Positions 43,371 to 53,100 of a stretch of DNA of 61,756 nucleotides are shown here, piece after piece. The stretch spans positions 1 to 61,756 of the forward strand of contig JAKSSK010000004.1 of the NCBI GenBank assembly GCA_024403135.1. Reading direction: 5' to 3'. Under the pieces are notes generated by a model. The model was not told the origin of the DNA, searched no databases, and saw only the letters and a program-made list of their open reading frames with translations. Each line of letters begins with the position of its first letter. Position 1 is the stretch's first letter. The translations under genes were made by a program, and so were the position numbers. The DNA is from Clostridia bacterium. GTDB taxonomy: Bacteria; Bacillota; Clostridia; Peptostreptococcales; Anaerovoracaceae.

Positions 43371-44329
43371 AGAAGATAGGAGTACTAACTAGCGGAGGAG
43401 ATGCCCCTGGTATGAACGCAGCCATCAGAGCTGTAGTGAGAAAGGGCATAGACCTTGGACTAGAGGTATATGGAATCCAGAGAGGCTTTGAAGGCCTGAT
43501 GGAAGGTGAAATTGAAAAGATGACCTTAGGCTCCGTTGCAGACATTCTGCAAAGGGGAGGAACTATGCTAAAGACCGCAAGATCTGAAAGATTCCTTACG
43601 GTTGAAGGTAGAGAAAAGGCCATCAGCGTACTATCCACCTTCGGCATAGAAGGCCTGGTTGTAATAGGAGGTAACGGCTCGCTTAGAGGAGCAAGAGACC
43701 TTGCTAGGATGGGCTTTCCTGTAGTTGGAATTCCAGGAACAATAGATAACGATTTAAACTATACGGACTACACCATCGGCTTTGACACAGCCGTAAATAC
43801 GGTACTTGATGCTATCACAAAGGTGAGGGATACTTCATCATCCCATGAGAGAATCACCATCATCGAGGTTATGGGTCGCCACTGCGGAGACATCGCTCTA
43901 TACGCAGGACTTACAGGTGGAGCCGAGGTAGTTTTAATTCCTGAAAAGGAAGTGAACCCAAACGATGTAGCTAAGAAGGTAATTCAGGACTTCAACAAGG
44001 GCAAGCTTCACAGCATAATCATCATGGCTGAAGGTTACAGCATGTCTCCATTTGAACTGGCAGAGTTCCTTGAGGAAAGGACAGGAAAGGAAACTAGACC
44101 TGTAGTTTTATCATATCTACAGAGGGGAGGTTCTCCAACAATGAAGGATAGGCTGGTGGCATCTCTGGCAGGAGCAAAAGCAGCTAGCCTTCTAAAGGAC
44201 GACTCATACGGCAAGACCATAGGAGTTGAAAATGGAGCAATAGTTGTATGCGACCTTGAAGAAGCTTTAGAGATGGATAGAACCTTCGATGAAGAGATGT
44301 TTGACCTGATAGATGTACTTAGCAAATAG
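43367..44329 (+). CDS. pfkA: ATP-dependent 6-phosphofructokinase
   Basis: Committed step of glycolysis. 320 residues, the normal bacterial size. LTSGGDAPGMNAAIRAVV, GGNGSLRGA, the catalytic GTIDNDLNYTDYTIGFDTA and EVMGRHCGDIA are present. The position after dnaE is common in Firmicutes. Start overlaps dnaE (ATGA); the ribosome-binding site AGGTGAAAGG lies within dnaE. Confidence 0.97.
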   Translation: MKKIGVLTSGGDAPGMNAAIRAVVRKGIDLGLEVYGIQRGFEGLMEGEIEKMTLGSVADILQRGGTMLKTARSERFLTVEGREKAISVLSTFGIEGLVVIGGNGSLRGARDLARMGFPVVGIPGTIDNDLNYTDYTIGFDTAVNTVLDAITKVRDTSSSHERITIIEVMGRHCGDIALYAGLTGGAEVVLIPEKEVNPNDVAKKVIQDFNKGKLHSIIIMAEGYSMSPFELAEFLEERTGKETRPVVLSYLQRGGSPTMKDRLVASLAGAKAASLLKDDSYGKTIGVENGAIVVCDLEEALEMDRTFDEEMFDLIDVLSK

Positions 44330-44337
44330 GAGAGGTT

Positions 44338-44877
44338 ATGGAAAATACAGTAGTAATATATAAATCTAAATACGGCGCTACAAAGCAGTATGCCACTTGG
44401 ATTTCAGAGGAGCTTCACTGCGACCTACTTAACGCAGATGAGGTAAAGCCAAAGGATCTTTTGGAGTATGAAAACATCATCTTCGGAGGAGGAATCCATG
44501 CAGGTGGTATTACAGGCCTAAGCCTTATCAAGAAGAACTATAAAAAGCTGATGGATAAAAAGGTGGTAATCTTCGCTGTAGGCATTAATACGGAAGAAGA
44601 AAAGAACATGGAAGACCTTAGAGACATCAACTTTAACGGCAAGATCAAGGACCTTCCTTGTTTCCTAATTAAGGGAGCCTACGACCCTAGAAAGGTTAAG
44701 GGACTGGACAACTTCCTTATGACTCAGGTGAGAAAGATGATCATGAAAAAGCCAATAGTTCAAAGGACCGACCAGGAGAAAGCCCTGGTAAAGGTAATAG
44801 ACTACGGTGGAGACTGGGTTGAAAAGGAAAACTTGGCGCCAATTATTGCGGCTATTAAGGAAGAAAATGCCAAATAA
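44338..44877 (+). CDS. Flavodoxin-domain protein
   Basis: 179 residues with the flavodoxin FMN phosphate-loop pattern VVIYKSKYGATKQYATWI at the N-terminus and NIIFGGGIHAGGI in the second loop. The size and the C-terminal basic helix resemble the HemG-like/menaquinone-linked flavodoxin group. Partner unknown. GGAGAGGTT precedes the ATG 8 bases after pfkA, so it probably ends the dnaE-pfkA transcript. Confidence 0.82.
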   Translation: MENTVVIYKSKYGATKQYATWISEELHCDLLNADEVKPKDLLEYENIIFGGGIHAGGITGLSLIKKNYKKLMDKKVVIFAVGINTEEEKNMEDLRDINFNGKIKDLPCFLIKGAYDPRKVKGLDNFLMTQVRKMIMKKPIVQRTDQEKALVKVIDYGGDWVEKENLAPIIAAIKEENAK

Positions 44878-44880
44878 GCC

Positions 44881-44910
44881 TTTACATAAAGACAAAAAAA
44901 ATGGTATATT
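44881..44910 (+). promoter_or_regulatory. Promoter of the purine operon
   Basis: TTTACA (44881-44886), an 18-base spacer and TATATT (44905-44910). It precedes the ZTP aptamer by about 24 bases. Confidence 0.6.
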
Positions 44911-44933
44911 TTATATGTAGAAAATCTTAAAAA

Positions 44934-45007
44934 CCCATCTATAACTGACGAGTCGCGGAGTACCGCAAGGGAGTAGAATGGGTGGAAAATGTCGTTCGTC
45001 TGGGCAG
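44934..45007 (+). promoter_or_regulatory. ZTP (pfl) riboswitch of the purine operon
   Basis: P1 is CCCAT (44934-44938) with ATGGG (44978-44982). The conserved segments of the pfl motif are present: ACTGACG, GGGAGTAGAAT, and the 3' domain CGTCTGGGCAG. It responds to ZMP/ZTP, which builds up when 10-formyl-tetrahydrofolate is short. Binding should prevent the overlapping terminator and raise pur expression. Confidence 0.93.
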
Positions 45008-45042
45008 AAACTTCATAAACGGGAGTTTTCTGCTCTTTTTTT
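45002..45042 (+). terminator. Terminator controlled by the ZTP riboswitch
   Basis: GGGCAGAAACT (45002-45012) pairs with AGTTTTCTGCTC (about 45024-45035), followed by seven Ts. The 5' arm uses the conserved GGGCAG of the aptamer, so the two structures compete. Confidence 0.88.
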
Positions 45043-45062
45043 ATTGGAATATAGGAGGAAAC

Positions 45063-45752
45063 ATGAAGAAGGTATATCAAGGAAAAACAAAAGACGTATT
45101 TGAATTAGAAAACGGAAACTATTTATTAAAGTTCAAGGATGACGTTACCGGTAAAGACGGAAAGTTCGATCCGGGTGAAAACTCAGTTGGATTAACTATC
45201 GACGGAGTTGGGGATGTGAACCTTAGAATGACAAAGTACTTCTTCGAAAAGATTAACGAAGCAGGCATCTTAACTCACTATATCTCATGCAATATGGAAG
45301 ACACAACTATGGAAGTAGTTCCTGCAAAGGTGTTCGGCCACGGTCTTGAAGTAATCTGCAGATACAAGGCAGTGGGTTCATTCAGAAGAAGATATGGCGA
45401 ATATATCGAAGAAGGAGCTGATCTTCCAGAATATGTTGAAACTACATTCAAAAACGATGCGCTAGGCGATCCTCTAGTAACAAAGGATGCTTTAGTTGCA
45501 CTTGGAATTATGACAGATTCACAATACGAAGATCTTAAGAGCATGACTCAAAAGATCACAAGAATCGTTGCTGACGATCTAAAGGAAAAAGGTCTTGATT
45601 TATACGACATTAAATTCGAATTCGGATACGATAAGGATCAAAGAGTAATCTTAATCGACGAAATCGCATCAGGAAACATGAGAGTATATAAGGATGGAGA
45701 ATACATTGAACCAATGACTCTATCGAAACTATTCTTTTCAGCTTTAAAATAG
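45063..45752 (+). CDS. purC: SAICAR synthetase
   Basis: Adds aspartate to CAIR in purine synthesis. 229 residues. [19 protein letters not shown] at the N-terminus, the [14 protein letters not shown] block and [17 protein letters not shown] with the metal site are typical. ATG 45063 follows TAGGAGGAAAC; a longer in-frame opening passes through the riboswitch terminator and is rejected. First gene after the ZTP switch, with codon use like the rest of the chromosome. Confidence 0.96.
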   Translation: MKKVYQGKTKDVFELENGNYLLKFKDDVTGKDGKFDPGENSVGLTIDGVGDVNLRMTKYFFEKINEAGILTHYISCNMEDTTMEVVPAKVFGHGLEVICRYKAVGSFRRRYGEYIEEGADLPEYVETTFKNDALGDPLVTKDALVALGIMTDSQYEDLKSMTQKITRIVADDLKEKGLDLYDIKFEFGYDKDQRVILIDEIASGNMRVYKDGEYIEPMTLSKLFFSALK

Positions 45753-45761
45753 GAGGATAAC

Positions 45762-47186
45762 ATGGGTGGTTACTTCGGTGCAGTGTCAAAGCGAGATGTA
45801 GTGTTAGATGTATTTTATGGTACGGACTACCATTCACACCTTGGAACAAAGCGCGGTGGCATTGCAGTATACGATGAGGAATTAGGCTTCCAAAGAGAGA
45901 TTCATAATATCGAAAACACACCTTTTAGGACAAAGTTCGCAGGAATTTCAGAAGAATTCAAGGGGAATGCGAGCATAGGTTGCATAAGCGATACCGATCC
46001 GCAACCAATCTTAATAAGGTCAAATCACGGAAACTATGCCCTAGTTATAGTTGGGGCAATAAGAAATGCGGCTCAATTAGTCGAACAATATCTTGCCTTC
46101 TCGGGTGGACATTTCGAAGCCATGAGCAAGGGCAGAATCAATCAGACCGAAATCATCGCTTCGCTGATTGACCAAAAGAGTGACTTCGCTTCCGGAATAG
46201 AATTTGCGCAATCAAAGATAGAAGGATCAGCTTCAATAGCAATCCTAACTGAGGATGGAAGCATCATCTGCGCAAGGGATAAGTATGGCAGAACTCCAAT
46301 GCTTATCGGAAAAGATGAGGAAGGCTACGCTTTTAGCTTCGAGTCTTTCGCATACGAAAAATTGGGATACGAAACGGTCAAAGAACTGGGCCCTGGCGAG
46401 ATAGTTGAGATTAAGTGCGACGGCTTAAAAGTGCTTAAAGGACCTGGCGATGAAATGAAGATTTGCGCATTCCTTTGGACATATTATGGCTATCCAAACT
46501 CAACTTACGAAGATATTAACGTTGAAGTTATGAGAAACAAAAACGGACATCTATTAGCAGAGCTGGATAGGGAAAGCGGAAAAGACTTTGCCTACGATTC
46601 GATAGCAGGAGTTCCGGATTCTGGCATTCCTCACGCAATAGGTTATGCAAACGAATGCGGAATCGACTACGCAAGACCGTTCATTAAATATACTCCAACT
46701 TGGCCAAGAAGCTTTATGCCTACTAACCAACAGGAAAGGGAAATGGTTGCTAAAATGAAGCAGGTTCCAGTTACTCAGCTTATCAAGGATAAGAAACTCT
46801 TATTCGTTGACGACAGCATCGTAAGAGGAACTCAGCTAAAGGGAACCGTCGACTTCCTATTTGAAAATGGGGCAAAGGAAGTTCATATGAGATCAGCTTG
46901 CCCGCCAATCATGTACGGCTGCAAGTACCTGAACTTCTCAAGATCAAATACAGACCTTGAACTAATAGCAAGGAGAATCGTTAGAGAACTGGAAGGTGAA
47001 GAGGGCGACAAGCACCTTGACGAATACGCTGACGGAACAACTGAGCGCGGAAAAGCTCTAAGAAAAGCTCTTTGTGAAAAATTCAATTTCAATTCACTTG
47101 AATACCAAAGCATAGATAATATTATTAAAGCAATCGGACTAGATAGATGCAAAGTCTGCACATATTGCTGGGATGGAAAGGAATAA
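45762..47186 (+). CDS. purF: Amidophosphoribosyltransferase homologue lacking the catalytic cysteine
   Basis: First step of purine synthesis. 474 residues. The phosphoribosyltransferase half is intact, with the PRPP loop KKLLFVDDSIVRGTQLKGTV (about residue 345). The glutaminase half begins MGGYFGAV instead of MCG: Gly replaces the N-terminal nucleophile Cys2 that is normally exposed after Met removal, while LGTKRGGIAVY and later glutaminase-fold segments remain. It may use free ammonia or a separate amide donor. Two cysteines near the end (DRCKVCTYCW) resemble iron-sulfur or zinc ligands of clostridial/Bacillus PurF. Similar MGG-starting proteins are, to my knowledge, present in other anaerobes. 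Codon choice here shifts toward TCG and away from CTA. Confidence 0.88.
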   Translation: MGGYFGAVSKRDVVLDVFYGTDYHSHLGTKRGGIAVYDEELGFQREIHNIENTPFRTKFAGISEEFKGNASIGCISDTDPQPILIRSNHGNYALVIVGAIRNAAQLVEQYLAFSGGHFEAMSKGRINQTEIIASLIDQKSDFASGIEFAQSKIEGSASIAILTEDGSIICARDKYGRTPMLIGKDEEGYAFSFESFAYEKLGYETVKELGPGEIVEIKCDGLKVLKGPGDEMKICAFLWTYYGYPNSTYEDINVEVMRNKNGHLLAELDRESGKDFAYDSIAGVPDSGIPHAIGYANECGIDYARPFIKYTPTWPRSFMPTNQQEREMVAKMKQVPVTQLIKDKKLLFVDDSIVRGTQLKGTVDFLFENGAKEVHMRSACPPIMYGCKYLNFSRSNTDLELIARRIVRELEGEEGDKHLDEYADGTTERGKALRKALCEKFNFNSLEYQSIDNIIKAIGLDRCKVCTYCWDGKE

Positions 47187-47189
47187 AAA

Positions 47190-48230
47190 ATGAAGAACTC
47201 GAAATCTGATGCTTATGCAAAGGCAGGCGTTGATATTACTGCCGGATACGAATCTGTAAAACTGATGAAGGAACACGTTGCCAAGACCATGACGCAGGGC
47301 GTTATGTCAGAAGTTGGCGGTTTTGGCGGACTGTTTGCACCTGATATGAAGGACATCAAGGAACCCGTTTTGGTAAGCGGCACCGATGGTGTAGGTACAA
47401 AACTGAAACTTGCTTTCCTTGCAGATAAGCACGACACAATCGGAATCGATTGCGTTGCAATGTGCGTAAACGACATCATCTGCGTAGGTGCAAAGCCACT
47501 TTTCTTCTTAGACTACATCGCATGCGGAAAGAATACACCGGAAAAAATCGCAGAAATCGTAAAGGGCGTTGCTGACGGATGTGTTCAATCGGGAGCTGCC
47601 CTGATCGGTGGCGAAACTGCAGAAATGCCAGGCTTTTATCCTGAAGATGAATACGACCTTGCAGGATTTGCAGTTGGAATGGCAGATAAGTCAAAGCTAT
47701 TTGATAAAGAAACAATCAAGGAAGGAGACGTACTGATTGCGCTTCCTTCGAGCGGGGTTCATTCAAACGGCTTTTCACTGGTAAGAAAAGTCTTTGATGT
47801 TGAAAACGCTGATATAAAGAAACCTGTTGAAGCACTGGGCGGAAAATCGCTTTTAGAAACTCTTCTAGTGCCAACAAAGATTTATGTAAAGCCAGTGCTT
47901 GCACTGATGCAAGAAGTGAACATTAAGGCAATCTCACACATCACCGGTGGCGGTTTCTACGAAAATATTCCTAGAAGCTTTCCAGAAGGCATCGCTGCAA
48001 AGATCAAAAAGGACGATGTTAAGGTACTTCCAATCTTTAAGCACATCGCAGAGGTTGGCGGCATTTCAGAGCACGACATGTTCAACACATTTAACATGGG
48101 AGTTGGAATGTGCATCACAGTTGCAAAGGAAGATGCTGAAAAGGCAATCGAAGTGCTAAAGGAAAATGGCGAAGATGCTTATGTACTAGGCGAAACTGTT
48201 AAATCAGATAAGGGAATCGAACTATGGTAA
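47190..48230 (+). CDS. purM: Phosphoribosylformylglycinamidine cyclo-ligase (AIR synthetase)
   Basis: Closes the imidazole ring, giving AIR. 346 residues. [29 protein letters not shown] and [23 protein letters not shown], and the C-terminal [13 protein letters not shown] are all present. It begins 3 bases after purF and overlaps purN by 7 bases. Confidence 0.96.
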   Translation: MKNSKSDAYAKAGVDITAGYESVKLMKEHVAKTMTQGVMSEVGGFGGLFAPDMKDIKEPVLVSGTDGVGTKLKLAFLADKHDTIGIDCVAMCVNDIICVGAKPLFFLDYIACGKNTPEKIAEIVKGVADGCVQSGAALIGGETAEMPGFYPEDEYDLAGFAVGMADKSKLFDKETIKEGDVLIALPSSGVHSNGFSLVRKVFDVENADIKKPVEALGGKSLLETLLVPTKIYVKPVLALMQEVNIKAISHITGGGFYENIPRSFPEGIAAKIKKDDVKVLPIFKHIAEVGGISEHDMFNTFNMGVGMCITVAKEDAEKAIEVLKENGEDAYVLGETVKSDKGIELW

Positions 48231-48838
48231 AAACAAAAATTGCCGTCTTTATATCGGGCGGCGGCACAAATCTTCAAGCATTGATAGACGCTGAAAAAGC
48301 GGGCAAGCTTAGCCATGGCCAAATAGATTTGGTTGTTTCATCAAATCACGAGGCTTATGGACTTACGCGCGCAAAGCAGGCTGGAATCGATGCCGTAAGC
48401 TTTTCGAAGAGGCAGCTCGGTTCGCAAGAAGCCTTTGAGAAAGCCATCAAAGAAAAGCTTGACGAATACGGAATTGAGCTGATAGTGCTTGCTGGATTTT
48501 TGAGCATTTTGAGTGAGAATTTTGTAAAGCAATATCCTGATAGAATAATCAATGTTCATCCATCGCTGATTCCTTCCTTCTGTGGAAAGGAATTCTACGG
48601 ACTCAGAGTTCACGAGGCGGCTCTTGAAAAGGGGGTAAAGGTGACAGGCGCGACTGTTCATTTTGTAAATGAAATCCCAGACGGAGGCAGGATTATCTTC
48701 CAAAAGCCGGTCATGGTTATGGAAGAAGATACAGCTGAAACCCTTCAAAAGAGGGTTATGCAAGAGGCTGAATGGATACTTTTGCCTGAAGCGGCGGAAA
48801 AAATTTCAAGACAGATTGCTGAAGCAAAAGAAGCATAG
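48224..48838 (+). CDS. purN: Phosphoribosylglycinamide formyltransferase
   Basis: Formyl transfer from 10-formyl-tetrahydrofolate to GAR. 204 residues. [17 protein letters not shown] (phosphate loop), the catalytic region [13 protein letters not shown] and [17 protein letters not shown] with the conserved His and Asp are visible. It overlaps purM by 7 bases. As a folate-dependent enzyme it is one of the steps whose failure the upstream ZTP riboswitch monitors. Confidence 0.95.
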   Translation: MVKTKIAVFISGGGTNLQALIDAEKAGKLSHGQIDLVVSSNHEAYGLTRAKQAGIDAVSFSKRQLGSQEAFEKAIKEKLDEYGIELIVLAGFLSILSENFVKQYPDRIINVHPSLIPSFCGKEFYGLRVHEAALEKGVKVTGATVHFVNEIPDGGRIIFQKPVMVMEEDTAETLQKRVMQEAEWILLPEAAEKISRQIAEAKEA

Positions 48839-48866
48839 TTTATATATATGAAAACAGGTGATAAAA

Positions 48867-50138
48867 ATGAAAGTTATGGTAATCGGCGGAGGCGGCCGTG
48901 AACATGCCATTATCAAATCCTTGAAAAAGAATCCAAAGGCCAGTGAAATCTTTGCACTTCCCGGAAACGGAGGGATGGAAGAAGACTGCACTATCACCGG
49001 AATTGGCGCGATGGATTTAGAGGAGCATCTAAAATTTGCAAAGGAAAATGATATAGACTTTGCGGTTGTAGCTCCGGATGATCCGCTTGCAAAGGGTGCG
49101 GTTGATAACCTCGAGAAGGCAGGAATTAAATGCTTTGGCCCTAATCAAAAGGCGGCAATTATCGAAGCGAGCAAGGCCTTTTCAAAGGATTTGATGAAGA
49201 AATATAATATTCCTACAGCTCAGTTTGAAACTTTCACTGAAATGAAGGACGCATTAGCCTATGTTGAGGAATGTAAGATTCCAATCGTTGTAAAGGCTGA
49301 TGGACTTGCTCTTGGAAAGGGCGTAATCATAGCTCAAACAAGAGAAGAAGCAAAGGACGCGGTGCTTTCGATGATGCAGGATAAGAAGTTCGGAGAAAGC
49401 GGAAGCACGGTGGTAGTTGAGGAATTCCTTGAAGGACCGGAAGTTTCGGTGCTTTCGTTTACGGACGGAAAGACCTTGGTTCCTATGGTTTCGTCACAGG
49501 ATCATAAGAGAGCGCTCGATGGCGATCAGGGCCTCAACACCGGAGGAATGGGAACTGTTGCACCTAATCCTTACTATACGGAGGATATCGCAAAGAGGTG
49601 CATGGAAGAGATATTCATTCCAACAATCGAGGCAATGAACAAGGAAGGGCGCACATTCAAAGGCTGCCTATACTTTGGACTGATGCTTACAAAGGATGGA
49701 CCTAAGGTCATCGAATATAACTGCAGGTTTGGAGATCCTGAAACTCAGGTGGTTCTTCCTCTATTGGAAAGCGACCTCATGGAGATTTTCGAAGCTGTGG
49801 CTGACGAAAGACTTGGCGAAGTGGAAGTTAAGTTTTCGGACAAGAATGCCTGCTGCGTTGTTATGGCATCAAATGGATATCCGCAAAGCTACGAAAAGGG
49901 TTTTGAAATTAAAATTGATAAATTGAAAGATAATACGCAGGTCTTTGTGGCAGGAGCAAAGCTAGTGGATGGAAAGGTGCTTACTAACGGGGGAAGAGTC
50001 CTTGGGGTGACAGCTGTTTCATCTAGCCTTGAACAAGCCATTGAAGACGCATACGAGGGCGTAAAGCATGTTCATTTTGATAACGCCTTCTTTAGAAAAG
50101 ATATTGGACAAAGAGCACTAAAGGTTGAAAGGAGATAA
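48867..50138 (+). CDS. purD: Phosphoribosylamine-glycine ligase (GAR synthetase)
   Basis: ATP-grasp enzyme joining glycine to phosphoribosylamine. 423 residues. VMVIGGGGREHAI at the N-terminus, PIVVKADGLALGKGVI, QDHKRALDGDQGLNTGGMG, and YNCRFGDPETQVVLP are conserved. ATG 48867 is preferred to the GTG at 48858, because AGGTGA stands 5-6 bases before it. Codon use matches purF-purL. Confidence 0.96.
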   Translation: MKVMVIGGGGREHAIIKSLKKNPKASEIFALPGNGGMEEDCTITGIGAMDLEEHLKFAKENDIDFAVVAPDDPLAKGAVDNLEKAGIKCFGPNQKAAIIEASKAFSKDLMKKYNIPTAQFETFTEMKDALAYVEECKIPIVVKADGLALGKGVIIAQTREEAKDAVLSMMQDKKFGESGSTVVVEEFLEGPEVSVLSFTDGKTLVPMVSSQDHKRALDGDQGLNTGGMGTVAPNPYYTEDIAKRCMEEIFIPTIEAMNKEGRTFKGCLYFGLMLTKDGPKVIEYNCRFGDPETQVVLPLLESDLMEIFEAVADERLGEVEVKFSDKNACCVVMASNGYPQSYEKGFEIKIDKLKDNTQVFVAGAKLVDGKVLTNGGRVLGVTAVSSSLEQAIEDAYEGVKHVHFDNAFFRKDIGQRALKVERR

Positions 50139-50140
50139 GG

Positions 50141-53100
50141 ATGGTTTTTCGAGTTTTCGTTGAAAAGAAGCCTGAGGTAGCAGTTGAAGCGAAAGCACTG
50201 CTTGCTGATGTTAAGGACTTTTTAGGAATTGAAAACATTACAGGAATTAGAGTAATTAATAGATATGATGTGGAGAACATCGATGAAGAACTATTTGAGG
50301 CTTGTAAGAGGACCGTTTTTTCAGAGCCTCAATTAGACAATATCGCTGACAGTTTGCCGGTAGAAAAGAACGTATTTGCTGTTGAAATGGTACCGGGTCA
50401 ATACGATCAAAGAGCCGATTCTGCCGCGCAGTGTATTCAGATCATGTCTTGCGGAAACAGACCGAACGTAAAGACAGCCAAGGTATATGTGCTTGAGGGC
50501 GAGCTTAGCCAAGAAGAGATTGAAAAAATTAAGAAATATGTAATAAATCCTGTTGAGGCAAGAGAAGCATCGCTGGAGCTTCCTGATTCATTAGAGGTGC
50601 AATACAAAATCCCTGAAAGCGTTGAAACCGTTGAGGGATTTAGAAAGATGTCGCAGGATGAACTTGCAAAGCTGATCGAAGAAAAGGGTCTTGCTATGGA
50701 CCTTGCTGATATCAGCCTTTGTCAGGAATACTTCGCACAGGAGCAGAGGGATCCTTCGATCACTGAGGTCAAGATGATTGACACATATTGGTCGGATCAC
50801 TGCCGTCATACCACTTTCAATACAACGATCGACTCCGTTGAGTTTGAAGATGAGGTGATGCAGGAGGCGTTCCAAAACTACATGGATGCCAGAAAGGCTT
50901 TGGGAAGAACTAAGCCTGTAAACCTGATGGACATGGGAACTCTTGCGGCTAAGGTTTTGAAGAAGGCTGGCAAGCTTGACGGCCTTGATGAGTCGGAAGA
51001 AATCAACGCTTGTACGGTTAAGATTAAAGTTGAAATAGAAGGAAAACAGGAGGACTGGCTTCTTCTATTCAAAAATGAAACGCATAATCACCCTACGGAA
51101 ATCGAGCCTTTTGGCGGCGCTGCAACCTGCATAGGCGGATGCATTAGAGATCCGCTTTCAGGTCGTTCTTATGCCTATGCTGCTATGAGAGTTACTGGTG
51201 CAGCAGATCCGCTAAAGCCTCTTGATGAGACTTTGCAAGGAAAGCTTCCACAGAGAAAGATCGTAACAACTGCGGCGGCTGGTTATTCATCTTACGGAAA
51301 CCAAATAGGACTTGCGACAGGTCAAGTTGACGAGCTATATCATCCAGGCTATGTTGCAAAGAGAATGGAGGTTGGCGCAGTAATGGCGGCAACTCCAGCT
51401 GAAAACGTAAGGAGAGAGGTTCCAACAGAAGGCGATGTCGTTATCCTACTTGGCGGTAGAACTGGTAGAGACGGCGTTGGCGGAGCTAGCGGAGCTTCTA
51501 AATCACATAAATTGAGTTCCTTGGAAGAGTGCGGAGCTGAGGTTCAAAAGGGTAACGCACCTGAGGAAAGAAAGCTGCAAAGGCTGTTCAGAAAGGCTGA
51601 GGCATCAAAGATGATCAAGAGGTGTAACGACTTTGGTGCTGGTGGCGTTTCGGTTGCAATCGGTGAACTTGCTGACGGACTTGATATCGACCTTAACAAG
51701 GTTCCTAAGAAGTATGAAGGCCTTGATGGCACAGAACTTGCAATTTCTGAATCACAGGAAAGAATGGCTGTAGTTGTAGAGGGTAAGGACGCTGATCGTT
51801 TTTGCGAACTTGCTGCAGCTGAGAATTTGGAAGCTACAGTCGTTGCTAAGGTTACTAAGGAGCCAAGATTGGTTCTTAACTGGAACGGCAAGAAAATTGT
51901 TGATCTTTCCAGGGCCTTCCTTGATTCGAACGGCGCAGAAAAGCATATTTCGGTTAAGTCGCCTAAGGCTGAAATGGCGAAGAAGAACTACGATGCTGAT
52001 TTTGAAAAGGCATATTTTGACCTTGCGGGCGATTTGAATGTTTGCTCGAAGAGAGGTCTATCTGAAAGATTTGACTCCACAATCGGAGCGGGAACTGTTC
52101 TAATGCCTTTCGGTGGTAAGTATCAGCTTACTCCGGCGCAATCGATGGCATATAAGGTTTCGGTTGAGGATAGAGATACAAAGACTTGTTCTTTGATGGC
52201 TTATGGATGCAATCCGTTTGTTTCGGAAGCCAGCCCATATCACGGAGCATATCTTGCTGTTGTTGAATCGGTTTGTAAGCTGGTTGCAAACGGTGCGGAA
52301 TTTAAGGACGTTTATCTTTCTTTCCAAGAGTACTTCGAAAAGTTAGGAAAGGATCCTGCTAGATGGGGTAAGCCTTTCAATGCTTTGCTTGGAGCCTTTA
52401 AGGCTCAGGTTGGACTTGGGGTTGCGGCAATCGGTGGCAAGGATTCGATGTCGGGAACTTTCGAGGATATTGATGTTCCGCCTACACTTGTTTCCTTTGC
52501 GGTTACAATTGAAGATATCGACAATATCGTTACTAACGAATTTAAGGCAGCAGGCCACAAGGTTATCCTTGTTAAGCCGGAATACGATGAAGAGGGATTG
52601 CCTACTGCTGATTCATTATTAAAGAACTTTGACTTAGTTACAAAACTTCAAAGAGCTGGAAAGGTATGCGCTGCATATACTCCTACTTTTGGAGCTGTTG
52701 CTGAAGCGGTTCTGAAGATGGCAATGGGTAATGGCCTTGGATTTGAATTTGATTCTGCTCTAAGCATGGAGGATATATTTGGATATTCCTATGGAGCATT
52801 CGTGCTGGAAGTTGCAGATGAAGCTTTAGATGGCGTTGGCGCTGACTTTGATGCCATTGTTGCTGGTGCTGTAAAGGTGCTAGGATGTACAAAAGATACG
52901 GGCATCGCGTACCAAGGCAAGATATTATCCTCAGAGGCCTTACTTGAAAAGTACGAAGGAAAGCTGGAAAAGGTTTTCCCTTGCAATATAAAGACTGAGG
53001 AAAAGAAGATCGAAAAGGTTTCGCTTGATTTTAAGGGCGAGAGAAAAGCACCTAGCATCAAATGTGCGGCTCCTAAGGTTTTGATTCCTGTATTCCCAGG

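Noticed and set aside
44982..45062. Longer purC start inside the leader
   Set aside because: The frame runs through the ZTP terminator; ATG 45063 has AGGAGG and matches the family start.
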